The notes under the pieces: model-generated
What the model saw: the letters and a program-made list of their open reading frames with translations, nothing else
The model's database searches: none
What the model was told of the DNA's origin: nothing
Program-made: the position numbers and the translations under genes
Origin: a virus
Virus record (IMG/VR): IMGVR_UViG_3300032291_001823
Location: 29,516-93,515 of that record
Direction: 5' to 3' (one strand)
DNA: 64,000 nt
Part shown: piece after piece, positions 55,741 to 63,560 of the stretch
Numbering within the stretch: the first letter of the stretch is position 1
Layout of the letters: each line of letters opens with the position of its first letter

Positions 55741-56110
55741 GTAGTTTTTGTCTTCTAACGTTCACTTCTTCATACCTGTAAATGTCACTCTCAACTTGAT
55801 CATGTTCCTCTAGAGTGAGTAGGATGATGTTTTCTTTGTCATACTGTGCATCAGAATATTTGCTCTTAGGGAGGATGTGATGAAAATAGGTTGACAATGC
55901 TTCATCTCCTAGATATTTACCACTAACTTCAGAATAATGAGTGCGTTCTTTCCAGACATCTAGGAAGAAAGTTTTCATCTCCATTCCTCCACCATCTGCT
56001 TTCTTACTTACTGTTTTCTTTAGAGACTTCTTAGGAATGTGATTTTTACATAATCCATTTCCCCATACAGGACTGTTACATCCTTCCATCTTACATTTCT
56101 TTGAAACCAT
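55712..56110 (-). CDS. HNH endonuclease
   Basis: This 132-residue protein has an N-terminal Cys/His set (C-x4-C, then C-x2-H-I) and an HNH core: Y-S-E-V-S-G, F-H-H-I-L-P-K-S and N-I-I-L-L-T-x-x-E-H. This resembles NinG/HNH enzymes of phages. It could be a homing endonuclease or a recombination nuclease. It is embedded in the recA-dUTPase-phoH operon, 9 bases from the dUTPase. Confidence 0.7.
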   Translation of the reverse strand: MVSKKCKMEGCNSPVWGNGLCKNHIPKKSLKKTVSKKADGGGMEMKTFFLDVWKERTHYSEVSGKYLGDEALSTYFHHILPKSKYSDAQYDKENIILLTLEEHDQVESDIYRYEEVNVRRQKLLEKYERTKA

Positions 56111-56119
56111 GTTTAAATA

Positions 56120-56560
56120 TTAACTAACGCCAGTACTGCCAAATCCACCAGTTCCCCTTTCAGAATCTTCAAGACTGTCAACTTCTTCAAATTCAAAGTC
56201 AAGGATTTTCTCAAAATAAATTTGAGCAACTCTCTCTCCAACAGAATAAGGAAGAGGACCAGCATCCACAATACTTCCTTCAAAAGGAGAAAGAGAAAGC
56301 ATCCATTCACCACGATAGTCACTATCAATAACACCTAAATTGTTATTCATAGTCCATCTGTGTTTGGTTAAGTTGCTCCTGGGAACAATTATTCCTTTGT
56401 AACCAACAGGGATTTCTGTTGCAAATCCTAAACCATAAACAATTCTACCTTCTTTGAAGCTTATAGAACTTGCATAAACGTCGTAACAAGCAGCATGTAA
56501 ACTACCCTTTATAGGTAGTTTACAATTTGCATTAAGCTTTTTAAATTTCACCTTCATCAT
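56120..56560 (-). CDS. dut: dUTPase
   Basis: This 146-residue trimeric-type dUTPase converts dUTP to dUMP. The five family motifs are visible: the A-C-Y-D-V-Y-A start, P-R-S-N-L-T, L-G-V-I-D-S-D-Y-R-G-E, G-E-R-V-A-Q and the C-terminal R-G-T-G-G-F-G-S-T-G loop. It overlaps recA by 20 bases. It keeps uracil out of phage DNA and feeds thymidylate synthesis. Confidence 0.92.
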   Translation of the reverse strand: MMKVKFKKLNANCKLPIKGSLHAACYDVYASSISFKEGRIVYGLGFATEIPVGYKGIIVPRSNLTKHRWTMNNNLGVIDSDYRGEWMLSLSPFEGSIVDAGPLPYSVGERVAQIYFEKILDFEFEEVDSLEDSERGTGGFGSTGVS

Positions 56561-57581
56561 TTGTTTCTTCTTTTATTTCAACAACTTGTAAAATCTTACT
56601 TTTAATCTTGCTTACAATATTATTATAAAACTCTTCATTGTCTTTCAACAACTTACGAAACTCTTCAACGTCATATTTAATCTCGTCAAAGGTAATTGTT
56701 TTTCCCCATTTCTTAAAAATCTCATGCTCACTACCAAGCTCCATAATCTCACCCACCTTGTCAATACCCTCACCATAAACAATCTCAAATTGAGATAGTC
56801 TATAAGGAGGAGACATTTTGTTCTTAGTAGCTTTCACCTTAGTAATATTACCGTAAGTTACATCACCCTCTTTTGCAAGGCTCTTGCTCACCTCGATTCT
56901 ACAATCACTATAGAACTTAAGAGCATGACCACCCTGAGTTGTTGTAGGATTACCAAACATTACACCAATCTTCTCACGATATTGACTAATTACAATCAGG
57001 CAAACGTTATGTTTAGAAAGAGCACTCTTAAGTTTTGGATAGGCATTGCTGTTAAGTACAGCCTTCTTACCAATAGCACTATCACCCACCTCACCATCTA
57101 ACACCTTCTTAGGAATCAATGATGAATCTGAATCTATAATTACAAGATCTACACTATCACTTGTAATCATTTCCATTGCAATATTAAAGCCCTCTTCACC
57201 ACAGCTTGGTTGGGCAATGAGCATCTTTGTTGTGTCTACACCAATTGACTGGAAATAAGACTTGTCAACAGCATGCTCACCATCTATATAAAGCACTACA
57301 CCACCTTTCTTCTGACATTCAGCTACAGCATGACCTGATATTGTAGATTTACCTGTACCTTCCCATCCCATAAGTTCATACATCCTACCCTTAACAAATC
57401 CACCTGTACCAAGTGTCACCCAATCAAAACCAATACTTCCTGTACTAATTACATCATAGTCACCATTTGTTTTACTGTCAAGGGTTATAACAGTTCCAGC
57501 ACCATATGCCTTATTTAATTTGTCTAAAGCTTCTTGAAATTTGCTTCCTCCTGAAGTTTCTGATTTTGTTGATTTTGCCAT
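56541..57581 (-). CDS. recA: RecA/UvsX-like recombinase
   Basis: This 346-residue protein is full length for RecA. It has Walker A G-W-E-G-T-G-K-S-T near residue 71, a Walker B L-V-I-I-D-S-D-S near 144, and L1/L2-like loops (V-M-F-G-N-P-T-T-T-Q-G-G-H-A). The C terminus is acidic, as in RecA. It should drive homologous pairing in phage replication and repair. Its gene heads the recA-dut-HNH-phoH-SNase series, 13 bases after the small nuclease-like gene. Confidence 0.92.
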   Translation of the reverse strand: MAKSTKSETSGGSKFQEALDKLNKAYGAGTVITLDSKTNGDYDVISTGSIGFDWVTLGTGGFVKGRMYELMGWEGTGKSTISGHAVAECQKKGGVVLYIDGEHAVDKSYFQSIGVDTTKMLIAQPSCGEEGFNIAMEMITSDSVDLVIIDSDSSLIPKKVLDGEVGDSAIGKKAVLNSNAYPKLKSALSKHNVCLIVISQYREKIGVMFGNPTTTQGGHALKFYSDCRIEVSKSLAKEGDVTYGNITKVKATKNKMSPPYRLSQFEIVYGEGIDKVGEIMELGSEHEIFKKWGKTITFDEIKYDVEEFRKLLKDNEEFYNNIVSKIKSKILQVVEIKEETNDEGEI

Positions 57582-57594
57582 TTGTTTTATACTT

Positions 57595-58044
57595 TTAAAT
57601 TTTATATTCTAATAAGTGAATAATGTCATCTAGATAAACGTATGTAATTAAGTCTTTTCTACCAGGTCTTGTAAATAACTCCTTATACTTTTTAAACCTG
57701 TATATTTTACCATGACCTACAAACTTTCTAATAAACTCAAGTAGTGCTTGTCTGTCAAATACATAAAAGAAATCTCCTAGTAGAAAGGCTATTTTTTGTA
57801 CATCTGAACAAAGCCAACCTTTATCACCTTTAACATTTCTTAACTCTAACCAAACCATTGTGTTTGATGTAAAGGAATCACTTCTATTTAACTTTTTACT
57901 TCCCTTTACATCGAAAGAGACACCATCAACAAAAAAATCAATGTGTTTAGTTATATTCTCTTCCTTAGTAGAATGAGTTACACTTTTACCAAGTCTTTCT
58001 ATTCTTCGCTTAAACTCTAATTCTGATGGAGTGTTTGAAAACAT
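57595..58044 (-). CDS. Small PD-(D/E)XK nuclease-like protein
   Basis: The Met at 58044 is chosen (149 residues), because the longer frame would read through the terminator at 58083-58116. E16, D36, D45-V-K47 and a following W-L-E strand match the spacing of a minimal PD-(D/E)XK fold, as in Holliday-junction resolvases and small restriction-like nucleases. It stands first in the recA operon, which fits recombination or repair. The promoter-like site ends only 4 bases before this start codon, so the mRNA would be nearly leaderless. The fold call is inference. Confidence 0.55.
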   Translation of the reverse strand: MFSNTPSELEFKRRIERLGKSVTHSTKEENITKHIDFFVDGVSFDVKGSKKLNRSDSFTSNTMVWLELRNVKGDKGWLCSDVQKIAFLLGDFFYVFDRQALLEFIRKFVGHGKIYRFKKYKELFTRPGRKDLITYVYLDDIIHLLEYKI

Positions 58045-58047
58045 ATT

Positions 58048-58079
58048 CGAATTTACAAAATATTTTCCAACAGACCAAA
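58048..58079 (-). promoter_or_regulatory. Bacteroidota-type promoter of the recA unit
   Basis: On the minus strand, TTTG at 58079-58076, a 20-base spacer and TAAATTCG at 58055-58048 match the consensus apart from one base. It lies directly after the terminator at 58083-58116. Transcription would begin at about 58044, the A of the start codon. Confidence 0.65.
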
Positions 58080-58082
58080 AGT

Positions 58083-58116
58083 AAAAAAAAAAGTCCCAAT
58101 GTAGACACATCGGGAC
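58083..58116 (-). terminator. Strong rho-independent terminator
   Basis: On the minus strand GTCCCGATGT pairs with ACATTGGGAC (one G-T wobble) around a 4-base loop, followed by at least 10 T. It ends the HNH/DUF5522 unit and insulates the recA unit. Confidence 0.9.
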
Positions 58117-58136
58117 AGTTTAAATCGAAAAACAAG

Positions 58137-58310
58137 CTAACTCTTAATCACAGTGTTATTCTTTATTCCTTTTGGGTGATAAGGACAATGTCTGCATCCT
58201 CCTTTAGAACCACAGCAATGTCCTCTGTCAAGATGATACTTTTCAGTGAACACCACCTTTCCATTTTCCAAATAGAAATGTACACCTTCTATGAATTCCT
58301 TCTTCTCCAT
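58137..58310 (-). CDS. DUF5522-type Cys-rich small protein
   Basis: The start shares bases with the stop of the upstream HNH gene (TAATG). The 57-residue product has F-T-E-K-Y-H-L near residue 21, R-G-H-C-C-G, G-C-R-H-C-P-Y-H-P-K near 38, as in DUF5522. The Cys/His set should bind zinc or a metal cluster. The family occurs in bacteria; its function is not known to me. It was probably acquired by the phage together with the HNH gene. Confidence 0.7.
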   Translation of the reverse strand: MEKKEFIEGVHFYLENGKVVFTEKYHLDRGHCCGSKGGCRHCPYHPKGIKNNTVIKS

Positions 58311-58849
58311 TAAGGATTGCTTGCAATTTTTTTACAAATGTCTATAAAATACTGATTATCAAACTTATTTTTCATAATGTTTACATCTTTATGAACCCAT
58401 TGTACATTACCTAGAATATATCCCTTAGAAGAGTTTATTCTATCTAGAGAAGCTGTTGTTGAAGATGCTAAGTTTGTTCTATCTTTTGAAAAACTTTTTG
58501 ACATTATGAGAGGTAGTCCTGAAAGAGCACATTTGTAATTTTGTTTTTCTAGAAGATCTAAAATTTGCTCTTTTGTAACAGCAACTTCTATTTTTCTTTT
58601 TTTAGCTCCTTCTAAAATCCTTGAAAAGAATGTGCTGCTTAAATTACCAACGCCTTTGTAATGTTTATTGTTTCCACAACTTCTACAACAAGTAGATCTA
58701 CCTTGTCTAAGGGTATTTCCTAAAATAAAACTTTCAACTCCACATTTACATCTCACATGAAGTTTATACCATCTTTGGTATTTTTCAGTTTTTTCAGAAA
58801 TAACTTCCCAATCTCCAAACTTTTCTCCTATTACTGGCTTGATTCTCAT
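58310..58849 (-). CDS. HNH endonuclease, probably homing type
   Basis: This 179-residue protein begins with a G-D-W-E-V-I-S segment and a zinc-binding-like C-K-C-G...C-C-R-S-C-G region, usual in free-standing phage HNH enzymes. The HNH core is Y-K-C-A-L-S-G-L-P-L, then S-L-D-R-I-N-S-S-K-G-Y and N-V-Q-W-V-H-K-D-V-N near the C terminus. It sits between its own promoter and a terminator, as an inserted cassette with the DUF5522 gene. It may cut a related site in phages lacking it. Confidence 0.75.
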   Translation of the reverse strand: MRIKPVIGEKFGDWEVISEKTEKYQRWYKLHVRCKCGVESFILGNTLRQGRSTCCRSCGNNKHYKGVGNLSSTFFSRILEGAKKRKIEVAVTKEQILDLLEKQNYKCALSGLPLIMSKSFSKDRTNLASSTTASLDRINSSKGYILGNVQWVHKDVNIMKNKFDNQYFIDICKKIASNP

Positions 58850-58859
58850 TTTAAAATAT

Positions 58860-58904
58860 TTTGGTAGTACAGCAAATATATGTAATATTTACTATACTAC
58901 CAAA
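58860..58904. repeat. Nested inverted repeat around the HNH promoter
   Basis: TTTGGTAGTA (58860-58869) and TACTACCAAA (58895-58904) are exact reverse complements. Inside lies a second stem AAATAT/ATATTT around ATGTA. The outer arms fall on the -33 element and the predicted start of the minus-strand promoter. Confidence 0.75.
58873..58904 (-). promoter_or_regulatory. Promoter of the HNH unit, perfect consensus
   Basis: On the minus strand TTTG (58904-58901), 20 bases, TATATTTG (58880-58873) matches the Bacteroidota consensus at every defined base. Transcription should start near 58869, 20 bases before the ATG at 58849. The inverted repeat around it could bind a repressor. Confidence 0.7.
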
Positions 58905-58911
58905 TTTATTT

Positions 58912-60822
58912 TTAAATGTTAATCTCACACTGATTTCCACTGCAGGCACTGATTTGACTAAAATCTACTGAATCATCCATTTCTATTACTTTTGATAAAT
59001 CTAAAGATTTTAACATACTGATTCTTTCTTCATATTGTTCCTTAGATATATTCTCAAAAGGAGCTTGGGTATAACTTCCTCCATCATGATTCAAAACTGA
59101 CAAACCATTGTACACTTCACGATTGTTCCACATCCATTCTCCTACAACTTCCCATTCATTTCTACCTCCTGTAACAACTTCTTGATAACCTTCTGGTGTA
59201 GTTACATAAGCTCTTGCAGAATCAATAGAAATTGTAGCACTTACGTTATGTGTATTGTCACCATTAACATGTCCTGCTTTAACCCATTCTGTAGAGAACT
59301 TCTTAACACGCTCTAATGTGTCAATAGCTGTCTCTGTTCTGAATATAGAGCCCTCTGGGGCTTTCACAGGAATACGTACACATACAGTGTCTGCAGGACG
59401 AAGAACATCATCTTCACAAAGCTCTGGATGGTTCACCATTAGATAGGCAGCAATGTCCTCATTCTTATTAAACCTCATAGTTCTAAGATAGTAGTCATTA
59501 TGCCATGCATGAATACCACTAGCTGTACCTAACACTAATGATGTTGTACCACTTGGCTTAATACATGTAATCCTTGCTGCTTCGTTTGTACCAATAACAC
59601 CACTAATCATGCTGTTCATCACTTTAGCTATGTGAGCAGCCACTTCAAGATTGTATTTAAGAATCTCTCCAGAACCAATACCTGTCATACCAATTCCTAA
59701 CAGAGCATCCTTTTGTGTTGTTTTCTGCCAAATAGGTCTGAGATAGTGAAAGTCTGTAAATCCAGCCTGAAGTGTACCAAAGAATGATGCTACAGCAACA
59801 CGATCATTCAAATCGTCTTGACTCTTAATATCACTCACGTTAACTTCGCAAAGATTGCAAAATTGATATGGTCGTAGTGCAATCTCACAACATGGATTAG
59901 TTCCCCAATCTTTATTGTTAGTCCAATAAATACCAGGTTCACCAGAACCAGAAGCTTCTATCCTATTCCAAATATCATAGAATTTCACCTCATCAATAGC
60001 ACCTCTTTCAAGTACAGCTGAATTGTTTGCACGTCCTCTTTGTTCATTGAGTTCATACCAATTACCGTATTTGCATGTAAGCATTTCCTCATCGTCATGA
60101 CTAAACAAAGCAATCATTGCACTCCTACGGATACCACCAGCAAGAACGCTATTAGCAATGTGACAAAGAATATCATGACATTCTATAGGAGAAAGTTTTT
60201 CCCCTTCTTTCTTTCTGTCAAGAATAGCTTGAACATGTGTTAAGCAGATTTTAAGAGGTTCTGGACCAGGAGCTTTACCACCAGCTGTAACAAGTCTTGC
60301 ACCTTTCTCACGAATAGCACGAAAATCAAATATAGGAAGGCTTCCTGATCCTGTATATGATTTCATAAGCACTTTAACAGCATCAGCCCAGCCCATAATA
60401 GAGTCTTCAATCAGATAGTTACGCTTCTTGGTTGGCTTTACTATTGCTGGAAGCTGGTCAACGTGATGCTTTTGTACAGAATAGCCTACACCTGTTCCTC
60501 CAAGAAGAAGAAACATTGTTTCACTAAAGCTGTAAAGGCTGTCAATAGGAAGATAGCAACAGTTGTAGATTCTAGAGTTGTTAACTTCAGCAGCTGGACC
60601 AGCAAACTGGAGAGCTCTCATTGAAGGAAGCACCTTCTTATCCCTAATCATTCTTGCACTATCAATAATTGCATCTTTCAGATTAGGATATTTCTTAATC
60701 ATCATACCCTGATACCTGTCAACAATTTCTTCCCAGGTTTCTCGTCGTTTCAGTTCTGGATTGTATTTTGCATATTTGCTAAACACTGTAATCTTACTCA
60801 GAGCATCTAATCCTAAATCCAT
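58912..60822 (-). CDS. nrdJ: Class II (B12-dependent) ribonucleoside-triphosphate reductase
   Basis: This 636-residue enzyme resembles the monomeric adenosylcobalamin-dependent RTPR. S-M-R-A-L-Q-F-A-G is near residue 67, N-C-C at 87-89, G-V-G-Y-S-V near 111, N-P-C311-C-E313 for the radical Cys and Glu, C322 for the redox partner and P-S-G-T-T-S near 426. The C terminus carries C-x4-C, the shuttle pair. It is about 100 residues shorter than the Lactobacillus enzyme. It makes dNTPs for phage replication and needs cobalamin from the host, but no oxygen. It has its own promoter-like site and follows a terminator. Confidence 0.92.
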   Translation of the reverse strand: MDLGLDALSKITVFSKYAKYNPELKRRETWEEIVDRYQGMMIKKYPNLKDAIIDSARMIRDKKVLPSMRALQFAGPAAEVNNSRIYNCCYLPIDSLYSFSETMFLLLGGTGVGYSVQKHHVDQLPAIVKPTKKRNYLIEDSIMGWADAVKVLMKSYTGSGSLPIFDFRAIREKGARLVTAGGKAPGPEPLKICLTHVQAILDRKKEGEKLSPIECHDILCHIANSVLAGGIRRSAMIALFSHDDEEMLTCKYGNWYELNEQRGRANNSAVLERGAIDEVKFYDIWNRIEASGSGEPGIYWTNNKDWGTNPCCEIALRPYQFCNLCEVNVSDIKSQDDLNDRVAVASFFGTLQAGFTDFHYLRPIWQKTTQKDALLGIGMTGIGSGEILKYNLEVAAHIAKVMNSMISGVIGTNEAARITCIKPSGTTSLVLGTASGIHAWHNDYYLRTMRFNKNEDIAAYLMVNHPELCEDDVLRPADTVCVRIPVKAPEGSIFRTETAIDTLERVKKFSTEWVKAGHVNGDNTHNVSATISIDSARAYVTTPEGYQEVVTGGRNEWEVVGEWMWNNREVYNGLSVLNHDGGSYTQAPFENISKEQYEERISMLKSLDLSKVIEMDDSVDFSQISACSGNQCEINI

Positions 60823-60842
60823 AGATCTTTGTTTAATTAGTT

Positions 60843-60878
60843 AAAAAATGAGGGATTGCGAATTTAACACAATCCCTC
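60843..60878 (-). terminator. Rho-independent terminator before the reductase gene
   Basis: On the minus strand GAGGGATTG pairs with CAATCCCTC (9 bp) around an 11-base loop, followed by six T. It ends the transcription unit at 60.9-64 kb. The promoter-like site for the reductase overlaps it. Confidence 0.85.
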
Positions 60879-60889
60879 TTAATAACCAA
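60859..60889 (-). promoter_or_regulatory. Promoter of the ribonucleotide reductase gene
   Basis: On the minus strand TTG at 60889-60887, 20 bases, TAAATTCG at 60866-60859. The -7 box is identical to that of the recA unit, and it lies in the loop and arm of the terminator. The start near 60855 gives a 33-base leader. Confidence 0.6.
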
Positions 60890-60904
60890 CACGTTTGTAA
60901 AATT

Positions 60905-61159
60905 CTAATTAACTAACTTTCTTATTTTCTCTCCAAGATCATAGTTATTTGGAGTGGAATTAACGATTGTAGTTATTTCAGAATACTGTGTAAGTATCTT
61001 CTCAATATACAGGGTGGCATCTTGCAACTCCTGCTGAAGATGAAGAAGGTAGTTATCACGATTATTCTCATGTAAAGTTGTGTTATACTTACTTATTCCT
61101 ACAGAACTCCTCTGTTGGAACTTTGCTATAACCTGATCGACTATTGGGTCTGTTCGCAT
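60905..61159 (-). CDS. MazG-like/nucleotide pyrophosphohydrolase-like protein
   Basis: This 84-residue protein shows R-S-S-V-G-I-S-K-Y-N-T-T-L near residue 17 and H-L-Q-Q-E-L-Q-D-A-T-L-Y-I-E near residue 40. That is the pattern of small phage all-alpha pyrophosphohydrolase-like proteins. The E-x2-D part could bind magnesium. It may clean up non-canonical nucleotides or lower alarmone levels. It overlaps the upstream gene by 19 bases. Confidence 0.65.
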   Translation of the reverse strand: MRTDPIVDQVIAKFQQRSSVGISKYNTTLHENNRDNYLLHLQQELQDATLYIEKILTQYSEITTIVNSTPNNYDLGEKIRKLVN

Positions 61160-61542
61160 AACTTTTCATTTAGAATTACAAAAGCATCTTTAACAGCTAC
61201 TCTCTCAACGTCAAGTCTTGAAGAATACCATTCTTTTTCATTACAATCAATGTCTCTAGGAAGGAGTGTATAGGAATACATTACAGAATCATTCTCTATA
61301 CGAGCATCTATGTTTATATAGATTTTGAATGAATCAAATACATCAAATAATCCTCTTGGAGAAACATTTACAAATGTAAGAAGTTTATCATCTGTTAACC
61401 TCTGGCTTTTTATAAACTCTTTGAAATTATCAGGGAAATCCTGTTCGTTTATATTAAGGAGAAGTTTCTCAGTGTAGAAGTCACAAATTACATCTGAAGC
61501 TTTCCTGTTCTTTTCTAGAAACTCTAAATCAATCATAATCAA
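61141..61542 (-). CDS. Hypothetical protein (133 aa)
   Basis: This 133-residue alpha/beta protein (E-F-L-E-K-N-R-K near the start, V-N-V-S-P-R-G-L-F-D near the middle) has no recognised motif. It overlaps both neighbours (19 and 4 bases). Confidence 0.55.
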   Translation of the reverse strand: MIMIDLEFLEKNRKASDVICDFYTEKLLLNINEQDFPDNFKEFIKSQRLTDDKLLTFVNVSPRGLFDVFDSFKIYINIDARIENDSVMYSYTLLPRDIDCNEKEWYSSRLDVERVAVKDAFVILNEKLCEQTQ

Positions 61543-61751
61543 CGTTTTATAAAGTTGTTCTCAAGTTGCACTTTAGCTTCTTCCCACCATTTCCTTTCAT
61601 ATTCGTGTTCACCAGCAGCCTCTATAAGATTGCGTGATTTATAGCTTCTATGAAGGAGATCATTTTTCAAACTTTCCATTTTACAAAAATCTATGGTTTT
61701 CTCTACACCATATTTACTAATCATAACTGTTATAATCTCACTGTTGTACAT
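61539..61751 (-). CDS. Hypothetical protein (70 aa)
   Basis: A small charged helical protein of 70 residues with H-E-Y-E-R-K-W-W-E-E-A near residue 48. It overlaps the genes on each side by 14 and 4 bases. The coupling supports expression; the function is unknown. Confidence 0.5.
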   Translation of the reverse strand: MYNSEIITVMISKYGVEKTIDFCKMESLKNDLLHRSYKSRNLIEAAGEHEYERKWWEEAKVQLENNFIKR

Positions 61752-62295
61752 GATTTTTTATTTTATCATCGTGAAGAATCTCTTTTTCTTCAATCCAACC
61801 TTGCCAAACTTCCATGTCTTCTGTAAATTCCACTCCTAACTTTTCCTCCCAGAACTGCTTAAGGTCATTTGTTTTATTAAAGATTCTGTATTGAAGAGAT
61901 ATTTCATCCTTATGAAGATTGTTTTTCATAATTTTTATAATCTTCGGAAACAAGGATTGAAATTGTGGAGAGGTTTTGGAATATTTACCAAGCTTAACAA
62001 GTCCAAAATCAGATTTAAACCTTTCGTCAAGCTTGTACACTATTACAACAAATCCCTCTCCATAATCATAATCGTCCACTATAGACTTTGTTCTCTCATA
62101 CTCATCGTCAAGAAAAACCTTAAACCTATCGATGTTCTTTGGATGAAACAATAAATAAACAGAATTTTCATATTGTACGTCGTTCCTCCCATCCTTTATA
62201 TAAGCATTGACAAATCCATTATCTTTAAGCTTGGTTCTATCAATACTTAATGTTGGTACAAAGAAAATACTAGTTATTGTTCTTGTTAATTCCAT
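61738..62295 (-). CDS. Hypothetical protein (185 aa)
   Basis: This 185-residue mixed protein has beta segments in the first half (S-V-Y-L-L-F-H-P near 46, F-V-V-I-V-Y near 83) and helices later, rich in Lys, Asp and Glu. It lies one base after the PD-(D/E)XK nuclease gene and may work with it. No family was recognised. Confidence 0.6.
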   Translation of the reverse strand: MELTRTITSIFFVPTLSIDRTKLKDNGFVNAYIKDGRNDVQYENSVYLLFHPKNIDRFKVFLDDEYERTKSIVDDYDYGEGFVVIVYKLDERFKSDFGLVKLGKYSKTSPQFQSLFPKIIKIMKNNLHKDEISLQYRIFNKTNDLKQFWEEKLGVEFTEDMEVWQGWIEEKEILHDDKIKNHVQQ

Positions 62296-62296
62296 T

Positions 62297-63343
62297 TCAC
62301 TTCCTAAGTTTTACTACACCGTTAGAAATATAATTGCTCCTTGAAACATTCCAAATGTTCATTTCCCTAGCCCATTTCAAATCCTCAATAAGAGATTTTA
62401 CACCTGGGTAACATCTTCCTTTATATTCAAACCCTTCATAGGCCTCTAAAATATTCTCCATATCAAGGGAATATATTAAAGGACTATAATAGTTTGTGCT
62501 GTCACAAACAATAAACTTTGGAGGAAGAACATCATAATCTGCAATATCCATCTCATCTTTCATGTATATTGCAGCTTTCCAATACAAGAATGCTTGAATA
62601 TATGCCCTACGATAGAGATAGTATTCTTCAAGGAAGTTCTCTACGCTCCATGTACATTTTAGGTCATACACTTGGACAGTTTTCTTATCATGGTCAATAA
62701 CCACCTTATCCATCATACTCTTAAACTTGTGACCATCAACAACATAACCCTCCACTTGGATTTGATTAATTACTTCCCACCTAACACTGTTAACTAGATT
62801 TACAACCTCATGAGTGAAAGAATTTGACCTGAGCTCTTGTACAATCTTTTCAGCATTTGTAACATCCTCTGTAGTGACAACTGTAAGACCTTTTGATTTC
62901 ACTGTACGCATCTCATTGTAGAAGATTTCAGAATCAGATCCTACAAACTTGCCAATTACAGCATCAAACTTAATCTTAAATCCACTTTCGACATATGCAT
63001 CTTTTGCAATTTCCTCAAACGTTCTTTTCACTTCACCATTCTCATCTGTAGCTTCCTTTGTAAACTTGTACAATGCTTCTACAAAGGATAACATAAGCCC
63101 TGTAGGAGCTGTTGCACAGGCAGACATGTAAAACCTATTGTCAAATTCCTCTGGCTCTAATAACAATGTTTCTACAATTCTTCCTGTTGTGGCAGCTTGT
63201 GTGTCTTTGTCTTCTACGGTTTCTCCAGCTACATATTTCTTATAATATTTCTTTCTATCTAAACTAAATTCCTTCAGACTCGATGAACTGTCTAGATTAA
63301 TAGCTCTGTACGTTGTTTCTGTCTTTTGCTTGCCTTCTATCAT
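62297..63343 (-). CDS. RecE/YqaJ-like PD-(D/E)XK nuclease
   Basis: This 348-residue protein has an early helical region with T-T-G-R-I-V-E-T-L-L, like the G-x-x-x-E entry of RecE-like exonucleases. The core has K-S-M-M-D-K-V-V followed by V-Y-D-L-K-C, then a Y-x-x-x-A-Y-I-Q-A-F helix. Together these provide the Glu, Asp, Asp-x-Lys and Gln of a PD-(D/E)XK site. It probably resects double-stranded ends for RecA-type recombination or annealing. It overlaps the upstream gene by 47 bases. Confidence 0.7.
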   Translation of the reverse strand: MIEGKQKTETTYRAINLDSSSSLKEFSLDRKKYYKKYVAGETVEDKDTQAATTGRIVETLLLEPEEFDNRFYMSACATAPTGLMLSFVEALYKFTKEATDENGEVKRTFEEIAKDAYVESGFKIKFDAVIGKFVGSDSEIFYNEMRTVKSKGLTVVTTEDVTNAEKIVQELRSNSFTHEVVNLVNSVRWEVINQIQVEGYVVDGHKFKSMMDKVVIDHDKKTVQVYDLKCTWSVENFLEEYYLYRRAYIQAFLYWKAAIYMKDEMDIADYDVLPPKFIVCDSTNYYSPLIYSLDMENILEAYEGFEYKGRCYPGVKSLIEDLKWAREMNIWNVSRSNYISNGVVKLRK

Positions 63344-63560
63344 CTTGTATTTGTTTAAATGTATTGATAATTTCTGAATACATACGTCTCACTTCCTTTG
63401 GAACAGATTTATAAAACCATCTCACTTCAGCTTCGTAATCAGATCCTTGAGGTTCAAGAAGCCAAAAACTATAAAACTCACCATTATATTCAACAGAACC
63501 CTCATACCAAATTTCTGTAAAAGAGGGCTTTTTGTTTATATTAATGTTCATGTTTCCCAT
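63297..63560 (-). CDS. Hypothetical protein (87 aa)
   Basis: An 87-residue protein with an aromatic beta segment (E-F-Y-S-F-W-L-L-E near 27, V-R-W-F-Y-K near 45) and a charged helix at the end. It overlaps the nuclease gene and shares one base with the gene upstream. The function is unknown. Confidence 0.55.
   Translation of the reverse strand: MGNMNININKKPSFTEIWYEGSVEYNGEFYSFWLLEPQGSDYEAEVRWFYKSVPKEVRRMYSEIINTFKQIQDDRRQAKDRNNVQSY

Noticed and set aside
56113-56334. A 73-codon minus-strand frame over the dUTPase end
   Set aside because: It is a second-frame shadow of the dUTPase gene with Leu/Val-rich composition and no independent start signal.
57595-58110. Longer start at 58110 for the small nuclease-like gene
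   Set aside because: That start would lie upstream of the promoter and partly in the terminator hairpin; the start at 58044 fits the signals.
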